DNA of 10,257 bases from Flavobacteriaceae bacterium (GTDB lineage Bacteria > Bacteroidota > Bacteroidia > Flavobacteriales > Flavobacteriaceae). Location of the stretch: positions 1 to 10,257 of the forward strand of contig VMCW01000095.1 of the NCBI GenBank assembly GCA_008081175.1, given 5' to 3'. The notes beneath the pieces are model-generated. The model did not search any database. It saw only the letters and a program-made list of their open reading frames with translations, and had not been told where the DNA came from. Made by a program: the position numbers and the translations under genes. Shown one piece after another: positions 1 to 6,250 of the stretch (within the stretch, counting starts at the first letter, position 1; the number at the start of each line of letters is the position of its first letter).

Positions 1-266
1 ACTGCACTGTATTTTGGAAAAAGACTTTGAGCAAAAGTCGAAATCTTTTTAGCTCTAAAACGATCTCCTTTGGCTCTTGAAAACGACTTATGTGGGATTT
101 GAAAGCAATGGATCTTTTCAGCCTCCTTAGGTAAAGGTTGATCTAATCCGTCCACAAATAGATACAAATTCTCATGCCCCAACTGCTCTGCATAATAGGA
201 GATCCATTTGTCCACAAAAAGAGGAGCATTTCGATACATGCTTATGGCAGCTACTGGTTTTTTCAT
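1..266 (-). CDS. Glycosyltransferase family 2-like protein, N-terminal 88 residues (cut by window edge)
   Basis: This is the start of a gene that continues past the left edge, read from the ATG at 264-266. The visible protein begins MKKPVAAISMYRNAPLFVDK, with WISYY at residues 21-25 and LYLFVDGLDQPLP at about 34-46. This pattern (a short strand, then MYRN, then a predicted strand ending in an acidic VDG turn) is typical of the N-terminal nucleotide-binding half of small family-2-like glycosyltransferases found in Bacteroidota surface-polysaccharide loci. No signal peptide or membrane segment is visible, so a cytoplasmic enzyme is expected. The start lies 6 nt after the stop of the Stealth gene and in the same frame, so the two genes are almost certainly co-transcribed. 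The sugar donor and acceptor cannot be told, and the catalytic C-terminal half is missing from the window. Confidence 0.72.
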   Translation of the reverse strand, partial: MKKPVAAISMYRNAPLFVDKWISYYAEQLGHENLYLFVDGLDQPLPKEAEKIHCFQIPHKSFSRAKGDRFRAKKISTFAQSLFPKYSA

Positions 267-272
267 TTTGAG

Positions 273-1274
273 TTAGATTTCTATTTCTAACAGACGATTC
301 ATTTTTTTAAAAAAAAGGTCCTGTACAGTTGAGGGGGCTAATTCAAGACTTTGAACACAAAGGAACAATTTTTGCTTTTGGTTGGCTACTTTATGGAATT
401 TCTCTTCCAAATAATTTTTATTACGCTTGTTTGGTTGTACGTAAACTGCTTGAATGGAATCAAGATTTTGGTTTCCGTCTTTAATTTCTAAATGATTTGC
501 AAGAGCCACCGTGTTGAATTGATTGTAATTTCTGAAACGGTATTTTATATTTTGAATCAAAACTTCTTCATGAGATTCAAAAAATTTTTTTAAGCGCTTT
601 TTACTCATTGCCAGAGGGGTGTGGCCAGAGCGAAAATACCGAAAAGTATATCCCAAAAGTCTTGCAGCATTCCATTGGTTAACCTGAAAGGAGGGTGTAG
701 GTTCTTTATGAATCGCAAACATCTTATCCCAGTAAAAGGATTTTAATTGATCCCAAACCAGTCGCTCGTAGGGAGGCAGCGCCCACTTTCCTCTTAACAC
801 GGGAAGGCCTTTACGAAACCAATCTGTAGGCTGCACTTCTCGAACCAAGAAAATATCATCATTGAAATAAACAAATTGTTCTGATAGTCCCTTGATCCTC
901 CAAAGCATATTTGAAATACAAATACTATTAAAGGTGGGTAAATACTCCTCATATCCTTCAAAAATTTCTGTATGGTCCACAATGCGAAGATCTTCTGTGC
1001 GTTCAGGAAAATACTTTTCAACCAAAGGATGGACCTTTGGGTCTTGTTGGTCGGTAACGATAACTATTTTTCTTACAAAAGAGGCAAATTTTAATATGGA
1101 AAGAACACAATAACATACCTCGTTTAAAGAATGGAAACGGGTTTTCGCCGCCCCTGGAGGAGCTGATTTTAAATCGCTATTTAAAAAATTATTTCGCTTT
1201 TGTGTTAGAACAGGATCTGATCCATCTACCCAAGCAATAACGATATCTATAGGAGAATTTTGGGTGTCTTGCAT
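273..1274 (-). CDS. Stealth family sugar-phosphate transferase (capsular polysaccharide phosphotransferase type)
   Basis: A 333-residue protein of the Stealth family, which transfers sugar-1-phosphate from a nucleotide sugar to a glycan; human GNPTAB is a relative. Conserved region 1 is IDIVIAWVDGSDP at about residues 9-21. Region 2 starts near RFHSLNEV (46-53), continues through KIVIVTDQQDP (69-79) and ends at YFNDD (136-140). Region 3 is GHTPLAMSK (217-225) with a downstream FR at 247-248. The acidic pair D139-D140, H218 and R248 match expected active-site positions, but the Glu usually found 19 residues before the second Asp is Ser121. No signal peptide is seen. The start was set at the ATG at 1272-1274 rather than the in-frame TTG at 1278-1280, because a strong promoter sits directly upstream. 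It is the first gene of a pair with the glycosyltransferase, which suggests capsule or exopolysaccharide synthesis. Confidence 0.87.
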   Translation of the reverse strand: MQDTQNSPIDIVIAWVDGSDPVLTQKRNNFLNSDLKSAPPGAAKTRFHSLNEVCYCVLSILKFASFVRKIVIVTDQQDPKVHPLVEKYFPERTEDLRIVDHTEIFEGYEEYLPTFNSICISNMLWRIKGLSEQFVYFNDDIFLVREVQPTDWFRKGLPVLRGKWALPPYERLVWDQLKSFYWDKMFAIHKEPTPSFQVNQWNAARLLGYTFRYFRSGHTPLAMSKKRLKKFFESHEEVLIQNIKYRFRNYNQFNTVALANHLEIKDGNQNLDSIQAVYVQPNKRNKNYLEEKFHKVANQKQKLFLCVQSLELAPSTVQDLFFKKMNRLLEIEI

Positions 1275-1281
1275 ATTCAAT

Positions 1282-1311
1282 CAAAGGTACGGAATTCATG
1301 AATCCTACAAA
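1282..1311 (-). promoter_or_regulatory. Bacteroidota-type promoter for the Stealth/glycosyltransferase pair
   Basis: On the minus strand, TTTG (1308-1311) is followed after 18 nt by TACCTTTG (1282-1289), a full match to the Flavobacterium -33/-7 pattern TTG-N17-23-TAnnTTTG. Transcription would begin near 1275-1278, only 1-4 nt before the ATG at 1274. This argues against the TTG start at 1280 and suggests a nearly leaderless message. Confidence 0.6.
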
Positions 1312-1329
1312 TAATAAATAATTTGAAGA

Positions 1330-1362
1330 TTGCATGTGATGTACTGAGTAATTGTATATTTG
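1330..1362 (+). promoter_or_regulatory. Bacteroidota-type promoter for the alkaline phosphatase gene
   Basis: TTG (1330-1332) is followed after 22 nt by TATATTTG (1355-1362), a full TAnnTTTG match. The expected transcription start is near 1366-1370, giving a leader of about 10-14 nt before the ATG at 1380. An in-frame TTG at 1323 lies upstream of this promoter, which supports the ATG start. No recognisable phosphate-response operator was identified. Confidence 0.6.
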
Positions 1363-1379
1363 ACTATAAAATTTTACTG

Positions 1380-2429
1380 ATGAAAAAATCTTTTTTATTA
1401 CTTCTGTTATCTACCTTTTCTTTCCTTCAAAGCCAGGAAACTCCAAATATAATTATCATGATAGGAGACGGTATGGGTCTGACCCAGATCACTGCTGGAA
1501 TGTACTCGAATAACAATACGATAGCACTTGAAGATTTTGAATTTATTGGATTATCAAAAACACATGCGCTGGGTCAACTTGTGACCGATTCTGCAGCCAG
1601 TGGTACAGCAATGGCATGTGGAATTAAAACGTATAATGGCGTTATAGGTATTGATAAGAACAATGCCCATCAGCCCAGCATACTAGAGCTCAGTCAAAAA
1701 AAGGGGTATTCCACCGGATTAGTTGTAACCTCTAGCGTTGTTCACGCTACACCTGCTTCTTTTTACGCCAAAGTACCGTCAAGAAAATTATATGAGGACA
1801 TCGCACTTCAGTTGAGTCAACACAGCCTTGATCTAATCATAGGAGGGGGGCTGGATTTTTTTAATAAACGAGAAGATAAAAGAGATTTAATCAAAGAAAT
1901 GAATCAGTACGAATTTGTCACGGATTTAAAAGAACTTCAAAATACCACCTCCGATAAAATTGGTTTTTTAACATACAAAAAAGAACCACCAAAAAAATTA
2001 GAGGGTCGCTCACCTGCTTTAGATGAATTAGTCGCTACAAGTTTAGAAAAACTAGATGCAAGAAAAAAGCCTTTTTTTCTTCTCGTTGAGGGGTCGCAAA
2101 TCGACTGGGGAGGACATGCAAACGAAATGGACTATATGGTTTCTGAATTTAAAGAATTTGACAAGACCATTGAAAAAGTCCTAGATTTTGCCAAAAAAGA
2201 TGGTAATACATTAGTCATTGTAACTGCAGATCACGAAACAGGAGGCCTCACCTTAAAAGGTGGAAACCTTGAAAAAGCAACAGTGAAGGGTGACTTCAGC
2301 ACAGAGGGACATTCCGCAGCAATGGTTCCTGTATTTAGCTATGGTCCTTTTTCAAAATTGTTTGCTGGAATCTATGAAAACACAGCAATTTTTGAAAAAA
2401 TGAAACAGGCGTTAAATGCAGAACAATAG
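1380..2429 (+). CDS. phoA: Secreted alkaline phosphatase, PhoA family
   Basis: A 349-residue phosphomonoesterase that releases phosphate from organic esters outside the cytoplasm. Residues 1-18 form a Sec signal peptide (MKK, a leucine-rich core, cleavage near FLQS|Q). Metal and catalytic residues align with E. coli PhoA: D30 in IMIGDGMG, the D70-S71 nucleophile motif in TDSAASGTA, H122 and T124 in VVHATPASF, R135, E237-D242-H246 in VEGSQIDWGGH, D284-H285 in VTADHETGG, and H311 in STEGHSAA. The protein is much shorter than the E. coli enzyme (471 residues), so it is a compact form. The E. coli D153/K328 positions are His122/Trp243 here. No lipobox and no type IX secretion C-terminal domain is seen. 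The start is the ATG at 1380, which yields the signal peptide directly and sits below a promoter. The gene stands alone and converges on the CotH-like gene. Confidence 0.95.
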   Translation: MKKSFLLLLLSTFSFLQSQETPNIIIMIGDGMGLTQITAGMYSNNNTIALEDFEFIGLSKTHALGQLVTDSAASGTAMACGIKTYNGVIGIDKNNAHQPSILELSQKKGYSTGLVVTSSVVHATPASFYAKVPSRKLYEDIALQLSQHSLDLIIGGGLDFFNKREDKRDLIKEMNQYEFVTDLKELQNTTSDKIGFLTYKKEPPKKLEGRSPALDELVATSLEKLDARKKPFFLLVEGSQIDWGGHANEMDYMVSEFKEFDKTIEKVLDFAKKDGNTLVIVTADHETGGLTLKGGNLEKATVKGDFSTEGHSAAMVPVFSYGPFSKLFAGIYENTAIFEKMKQALNAEQ

Positions 2430-2442
2430 TTTATTTTGTTCT
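2420..2442. repeat. Inverted repeat spanning two convergent stop codons (possible weak bidirectional terminator)
   Basis: AGAACAA (2420-2426) and TTGTTCT (2436-2442) form a perfect 7-bp stem around a 9-nt loop that contains the phosphatase stop TAG (2427-2429) and the stop of the minus-strand CotH-like gene (2431-2433). It is the only symmetric element at this convergent junction. The stem is A+T-rich and has no long T-tract on either side, so a terminator role is tentative. Confidence 0.35.
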
Positions 2443-3450
2443 CGCTTTTGCGACTATGGTTTTTTCAAAATCAGCATCATCTTCTAAAATTTCATAGAAG
2501 TCTTTCATGAAATCTATCATGTTGTCAAACTCTTTAGGGTTTGAAAACTCCGATTCAAAACTTGAAACCATTTGTATCAATTCTTCTTTTTTGTCGATGA
2601 ATTGGGCACGAACTTCATCAAAGTATTTTTGGTCTCTTTTGAATCCTCTATAGACTCTTTCCTGTACAGAATTAATCCCTAATGTAGTGTTTACAGTTGC
2701 ATAACTAGGATCTACCCAACCTGTCATATCAAAATCATAAGGTAAAGGGATGATTTCTTTGTTTACAAACAACAGTTTCCCATTGTGTTGATAGGCCACC
2801 GAAAAATCTGTATTCCCTAATAAAAACTGAAAAAAAGCATTTTGAACTGAAGTTAAATGTTGCATCCCCATAGGATGAACAAAACGCTCAAAAACTTTTC
2901 CTTCATGACGTTTAGCAACTTGCTTATCATCTTCTATCAAAAACCCCTTGAGTTGGAAATTTTTAATTTTTTTACCCTTCTGTTCGTTAAAATCAATATC
3001 TACACGTCTCGTTTTAAAATGAAATGGAGATATTTTTTCATAAATCTTATAGGCTATAAACTCTTGTAGAATGTTGTCGTTATTTTCTGATTCCAATTTA
3101 CAAGGAAGTACCAATTTTAGAGACTTATTACCATCAAACAAGGTGCCCTGCCTTTGATCCTTTTTTATCTTCATTTTTATAGGTGGAAAATAACATTCAG
3201 CACGTCTAAAATTACCTCTTGCTCGAAGTTGAACCTCCATAGCAGTCCATTTTTCATTCTGAAGAAACTCTAAAGTAGTGTCAATAAATGTAGAATCATT
3301 TGTCTTAGAATTTACTTCTTTGTTTGAATAACTAAGTTTTATGTTTAAAGGGGCTTGATCAGCAAAAAGTTCATCTGATTTTAAGGGTTTTTGAGCAGTT
3401 GCCCAAAAAACTGTCATCAAAATGAAAAAGAATATTCCTTGTATCTTCAT
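2431..3450 (-). CDS. Secreted CotH-like hypothetical protein
   Basis: A 339-residue exported protein. Residues 1-19 form a Sec signal peptide (MKIQ, an FFFILM core, cleavage at ATA|Q). The mature part has the motif order of CotH-type atypical kinases: LRARGN (75-80) followed by a FPPIKMKIK strand (88-96), a helix with QEFIAYKIY (129-137), a GFLIEDD segment (169-175), GNTDFSV (212-218), and PYDFDMTGW (237-245). In CotH proteins the RGN loop, the GN-D motif and the DFD-like motif form the phosphotransfer site. The match here is distant and judged by eye, so the activity is unproven. The usual DRH-type motif reads TDFSV, a possible departure. Start is the ATG at 3448-3450, which gives a clean signal peptide; an upstream TTG at 3483 would spoil it. 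It is convergent with the phosphatase and divergent from the membrane-protein gene. Its function is unknown. Confidence 0.6.
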   Translation of the reverse strand: MKIQGIFFFILMTVFWATAQKPLKSDELFADQAPLNIKLSYSNKEVNSKTNDSTFIDTTLEFLQNEKWTAMEVQLRARGNFRRAECYFPPIKMKIKKDQRQGTLFDGNKSLKLVLPCKLESENNDNILQEFIAYKIYEKISPFHFKTRRVDIDFNEQKGKKIKNFQLKGFLIEDDKQVAKRHEGKVFERFVHPMGMQHLTSVQNAFFQFLLGNTDFSVAYQHNGKLLFVNKEIIPLPYDFDMTGWVDPSYATVNTTLGINSVQERVYRGFKRDQKYFDEVRAQFIDKKEELIQMVSSFESEFSNPKEFDNMIDFMKDFYEILEDDADFEKTIVAKARTK

Positions 3451-3471
3451 AATATAGTTAATAAATTTACT

Positions 3472-3479
3472 CAAATATA
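3472..3479 (-). promoter_or_regulatory. -7 promoter element of the CotH-like gene
   Basis: The minus strand reads TATATTTG, a full match to TAnnTTTG, about 21 nt before the ATG at 3450. No TTG lies at the proper 17-23 nt upstream spacing, so only the -7 half is supported. The site would give a leader of about 15 nt and lies upstream of the chosen ATG, which argues against the TTG start at 3483. Confidence 0.45.
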
Positions 3480-3492
3480 ACAATTGTTTTTC

Positions 3493-4227
3493 ATGTCTAG
3501 ATATCTCATTATCATCAATTTCAGGACGTTGTTTTCTCTTTTACTGTCCCTTTTAGTTCCTTTTATAGCTTATGAGTTCAAAGTGGTTTACAATATTGAT
3601 TTGACGCTGATGAGTATAGCAATTATTTTTCCTTTGGTATTTACCATAAGAGGCGCATTTCGAAGAAGAGAAAAGGCTCTTGAACATTTGAGTCGTTTTA
3701 GGGCAAGTCTTATAACAGTAGAAAACTTTTTTCAAAATTCTAAAATGCCTCAGGAACTCAAAACAGAAAGCACTGAAAAGTTAAAAGAATTAAACAGCGC
3801 TCTTTTTGAACATTTGAATACCAAAAGTGAGGATACCACTTTATACGATCAAAAACTTCAAGAGATGAAGGGTTTTATTTTAGTTAATCGTGAAGCAATG
3901 TCCGGTGGAACACGTGATAAGCTCTATCGATTTTTAAGAGATGTCATTGACAGTGCAGATAATTTAATTGGCATTCATTCTCATCGGACCCCTGTAAGCC
4001 TTAAGGCCTATTGTTTGATTTTTATCTATATTTTTCCTGTTGTTTACACCCCTACCATAATCAATAAAATCGGTCTTGAAAACCCAAACTGGCTTACTTA
4101 TTTCATTGTGATTTTGAGTGAGTTTATACTAATTTCACTGTACAACATCCAGGACCAAATGGAATATCCTTTTGACGATAAGGGGTTAGATGACATCAAG
4201 TTTAAACTCTTCAAGTTTAAACGATAA
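3493..4227 (+). CDS. Bestrophin-like membrane protein (putative anion channel family)
   Basis: A 244-residue protein with two pairs of hydrophobic segments: about residues 5-26 and 36-52, then 173-190 and 201-218, separated by a soluble, mostly helical stretch of about 120 residues. This two-plus-two layout, FPLVFTIRGAFRRREKALEH at 46-65 just after the second segment, and a C-terminal IQDQMEYPFDDKGLDDI (219-235) resemble bacterial bestrophins, in which a conserved E-x-PF-acidic-N/D-D motif follows the last membrane helix. Bestrophins form pentameric ion channels in the inner membrane. The likeness is by eye, and an uncharacterised relative is possible. The start is the ATG at 3493; a TTG at 3484 is in frame but less likely. 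Upstream, TTG (3439-3441), N20 and TAAATTTA (3462-3469) form an imperfect promoter. The gene is monocistronic, with an inverted repeat at its stop. Confidence 0.5.
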   Translation: MSRYLIIINFRTLFSLLLSLLVPFIAYEFKVVYNIDLTLMSIAIIFPLVFTIRGAFRRREKALEHLSRFRASLITVENFFQNSKMPQELKTESTEKLKELNSALFEHLNTKSEDTTLYDQKLQEMKGFILVNREAMSGGTRDKLYRFLRDVIDSADNLIGIHSHRTPVSLKAYCLIFIYIFPVVYTPTIINKIGLENPNWLTYFIVILSEFILISLYNIQDQMEYPFDDKGLDDIKFKLFKFKR

Positions 4228-4241
4228 AAATAATTTTTATC
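4223..4241 (+). terminator. A+T-rich inverted repeat over the bestrophin-like stop codon
   Basis: GATAAAAAT (4223-4231), a single A, and ATTTTTATC (4233-4241) make a 9-bp perfect inverted repeat that includes the stop TAA. In RNA, the inner bases would have to open to form a loop, leaving a weak stem followed by no long T-run. Its place at the gene end suggests a terminator, but the low G+C content makes this uncertain. Confidence 0.35.
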
Positions 4242-4255
4242 TTAACGATCGTTAA
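4242..4255. promoter_or_regulatory. Perfect 14-bp palindrome, candidate operator
   Basis: TTAACGATCGTTAA is identical on both strands, with one more symmetric pair at 4240/4257. It lies about 93 bp upstream of the DUF885 gene and immediately after the inverted repeat at 4223-4241. Its size and G+C-containing core resemble dimer-binding operators of small repressors such as TetR-type proteins, but no regulator gene is in the window and none can be assigned. Confidence 0.4.
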
Positions 4256-4305
4256 CACAGAGAATTAATTATTATCAATTTATAGTTTTATCCCCTGAGG
4301 TATTC

Positions 4306-4324
4306 TAAAAGATTGGGTCTTTTA
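4306..4324 (+). other. Short hairpin upstream of the DUF885 gene
   Basis: TAAAAGA (4306-4312), loop TTGGG and TCTTTTA (4318-4324) form a 7-bp perfect stem ending 23 nt before the start codon. It could be a leader hairpin or a late terminator of the upstream gene. No TAnnTTTG element matching in full was found between 4228 and 4347, so the promoter of the five-gene run is not located. Confidence 0.3.
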
Positions 4325-4347
4325 TTCTCTTACCAATACTGTTAAAA

Positions 4348-6057
4348 ATGAAAAAAATTCTTTTCCTTTTTGTTATCATACTTCACACAGGATGTATCCC
4401 GCCATCAGATAAAAAACAGCTTGATTCTATCATTGACGCTTATCAAAATTATAAAAGTTCAAGTCAAGATTCCCCACTTGGAGTCTACACCGAGGAGCGT
4501 TTTGAAAGCTATGCTCGTTTTTGTGATTCGTTAAAAACAGCTTTGGAACAAATCAATTCAAAAACATTTACTGAAGATGATAAAATTTCCTATACGCTCC
4601 TTCAATTCGTTTTGAATGAAGCGGTAGTCCGTTATGAGTACAAAACCCATTGGAACCCAATTTTATCTGATGCTGGATTTCATTCCAGCTTGACCTATAG
4701 GGTGCGCCCTTTGACGGATAAACAAAGTGCTTTAAACTATCTTAAACTACTAAAAGCCATCCCTGAAAATATTGAACAACAAACAAACTTAATCAAGAAA
4801 GGACTGGATGCTGGTATGGGTCAACCTCTGGTTATTTTCAACGGCTACGAATCTACTTATGACCAGCACATCACTGCATCAGCAGAGGATAATTTTTATT
4901 ATTCCCCTTTTTTAAAACTCCCTGCACAACTTACACAAACTGAAAAAGACTCTTTGAGGCTGGCTGCAAAAAAAGTTGTAGAACAACAGGTAATCCCTAC
5001 TTTCAAATCAGTAAAGCGTTTTTTTGAGGACATCTATTATCCAAATACAAGAACGGCAATTGGGGTTTCTGAAACTCCAAATGGTCTTGCCTATTATCAA
5101 AGTCGAATTGATTACTACACTACCCTAAATGAGACTCCAGAAAGTATTCACAAGACTGGTCTGGAAGAAGTAGCTCGAATTAAGAAACAAATGGAAGCTA
5201 TCGTTGAGGAAGTCTCTTTTAAAGGAACGCTAAAAGAGTTCATTTCCTTTTTGAGAACAGACCCTCAATTCTATCCTAAAACTGCAGAAGAATTACTTAA
5301 ACATGCTCGTAATATCGCTAAAAAAATAGACGAACAATTACCTCGTTTTTTCAAAACCCTCCCACGTAAACCCTATGGAGTAGCTCCTGTTCCAGACGCC
5401 ATAGCACCAAAATATACCGCTGGACGCTACATTGGAACTTCAAAAGAAAGTACAGATCCGGGTTACTATTGGGTGAACACCTATAATTTATCCAGCAGAC
5501 CGCTCTACGCTATCCCCTCTTTGACAGCACATGAAGCAGTGCCAGGACATCACTTGCAGGGCGCTTTAAACAACGAGCTTCCTGAAACTATACCAAAATT
5601 CAGAAGAAATCTCTACCTGTCTGCTTATGGAGAAGGATGGGGACTTTACACCGAATATCTAGCTGAGGAAATAGGAATTTACACAACGCCCTATGAACAC
5701 TTTGGAAAACTCACCTATGAAATGTGGCGTGCTTGTCGTCTTGTGGTAGATACTGGAATCCATGCCTTTGGTTGGACACGGGAACAAGCAGTAGAATTTA
5801 TGGCAAACAATACTGCCCTATCACTTCATGAAATCAATACTGAGGTAGATCGTTACATCTCATGGCCCGGGCAAGCACTGGCCTATAAAATTGGTGAACT
5901 TAAAATTAGAGCACTGAGAAAAAAAGCAGAAGAGGAGCTAGGTAGTGCTTTTGATATTCGAGAATTTCACGAAACAATTCTGGAAAAGGGAACAGTCACA
6001 CTACCCCTTTTGGAAGAGCGAATCAACTCCTACATAGCTAATAAAAAATCAAAATAA
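4348..6057 (+). CDS. DUF885 family lipoprotein, putative metallopeptidase
   Basis: A 569-residue protein with a lipoprotein signal peptide: MKK, a hydrophobic core and the lipobox LHTGC, with lipidation expected at Cys16, followed by PPSDKK. The rest is one long DUF885 domain, mostly helical. The family hallmarks are present: TAHEAVPGHHLQ at about 393-404, YGEGWGLYTEYLAEE at about 427-441, and a C-terminal GTVTLPLLEERI stretch. DUF885 proteins are thought to be metal-dependent peptidases because of the conserved HEAVPGHH and EGW motifs. The His-Glu motif is not a standard HExxH, so exact metal ligands are not assigned. Length is typical for the family. A periplasmic or outer-membrane-attached role in peptide breakdown is inferred. 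It heads a same-strand run, with the CDGSH gene starting 8 nt after its stop. The start ATG follows TTAAAA, an A-rich leader usual in this phylum. Confidence 0.88.
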   Translation: MKKILFLFVIILHTGCIPPSDKKQLDSIIDAYQNYKSSSQDSPLGVYTEERFESYARFCDSLKTALEQINSKTFTEDDKISYTLLQFVLNEAVVRYEYKTHWNPILSDAGFHSSLTYRVRPLTDKQSALNYLKLLKAIPENIEQQTNLIKKGLDAGMGQPLVIFNGYESTYDQHITASAEDNFYYSPFLKLPAQLTQTEKDSLRLAAKKVVEQQVIPTFKSVKRFFEDIYYPNTRTAIGVSETPNGLAYYQSRIDYYTTLNETPESIHKTGLEEVARIKKQMEAIVEEVSFKGTLKEFISFLRTDPQFYPKTAEELLKHARNIAKKIDEQLPRFFKTLPRKPYGVAPVPDAIAPKYTAGRYIGTSKESTDPGYYWVNTYNLSSRPLYAIPSLTAHEAVPGHHLQGALNNELPETIPKFRRNLYLSAYGEGWGLYTEYLAEEIGIYTTPYEHFGKLTYEMWRACRLVVDTGIHAFGWTREQAVEFMANNTALSLHEINTEVDRYISWPGQALAYKIGELKIRALRKKAEEELGSAFDIREFHETILEKGTVTLPLLEERINSYIANKKSK

Positions 6058-6065
6058 ATCATTCT

Positions 6066-6248
6066 ATGAAAGACAACAAAGTACATATTTTTAGAAAGTC
6101 AAAAGGTCAAATTGTAATCGATGGACCAGTTCATCTCACTGATGAAGAAGGGAACGAACTTCCCCATGGTGAACGATTTACCCTTTGTGGGTGTGGTAGA
6201 TCACAACGAATGCCTTTTTGTGACAGCTCTCACAAAGAAATAAACTAA
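6066..6248 (+). CDS. Small CDGSH-type iron-sulfur protein
   Basis: A 60-residue protein with one CDGSH iron-sulfur domain. The cluster motif is CGCGRSQRMPFCDSSH at 41-56, giving the usual three-Cys, one-His ligand set for a [2Fe-2S] cluster: C41, C43, C52 and H56. The Gly of the name-giving CDGSH sequence is Ser54 here. The N-terminal part (IVIDGPVHLTDEEGNEL) matches the strand region of small bacterial members. No signal peptide or membrane anchor is present, so it is expected in the cytoplasm. Known relatives act in electron transfer or in iron-sulfur and redox balance, but the role of this one is unknown. It lies 8 nt after the DUF885 gene and 33 nt before iorA, probably on the same transcript. 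A link to the molybdenum enzyme, for instance in cluster supply or electron flow, is only a guess from position. Confidence 0.9.
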   Translation: MKDNKVHIFRKSKGQIVIDGPVHLTDEEGNELPHGERFTLCGCGRSQRMPFCDSSHKEIN

Positions 6249-6250
6249 TT

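Noticed and set aside
1278..1280. In-frame TTG as start of the Stealth gene
   Set aside because: It lies at or before the transcription start predicted from the promoter at 1282-1311, and an ATG follows two codons later.
1323..1325. In-frame TTG as start of the alkaline phosphatase
   Set aside because: It would put 19 non-signal residues before a clear signal peptide and lies upstream of the promoter at 1330-1362.
3481..3486. TTG starts for the CotH-like gene (3483) and the bestrophin-like gene (3484)
   Set aside because: ATG codons at 3450 and 3493 give a proper signal peptide and a plausible N-terminus, and the CotH-like -7 element lies downstream of its TTG.
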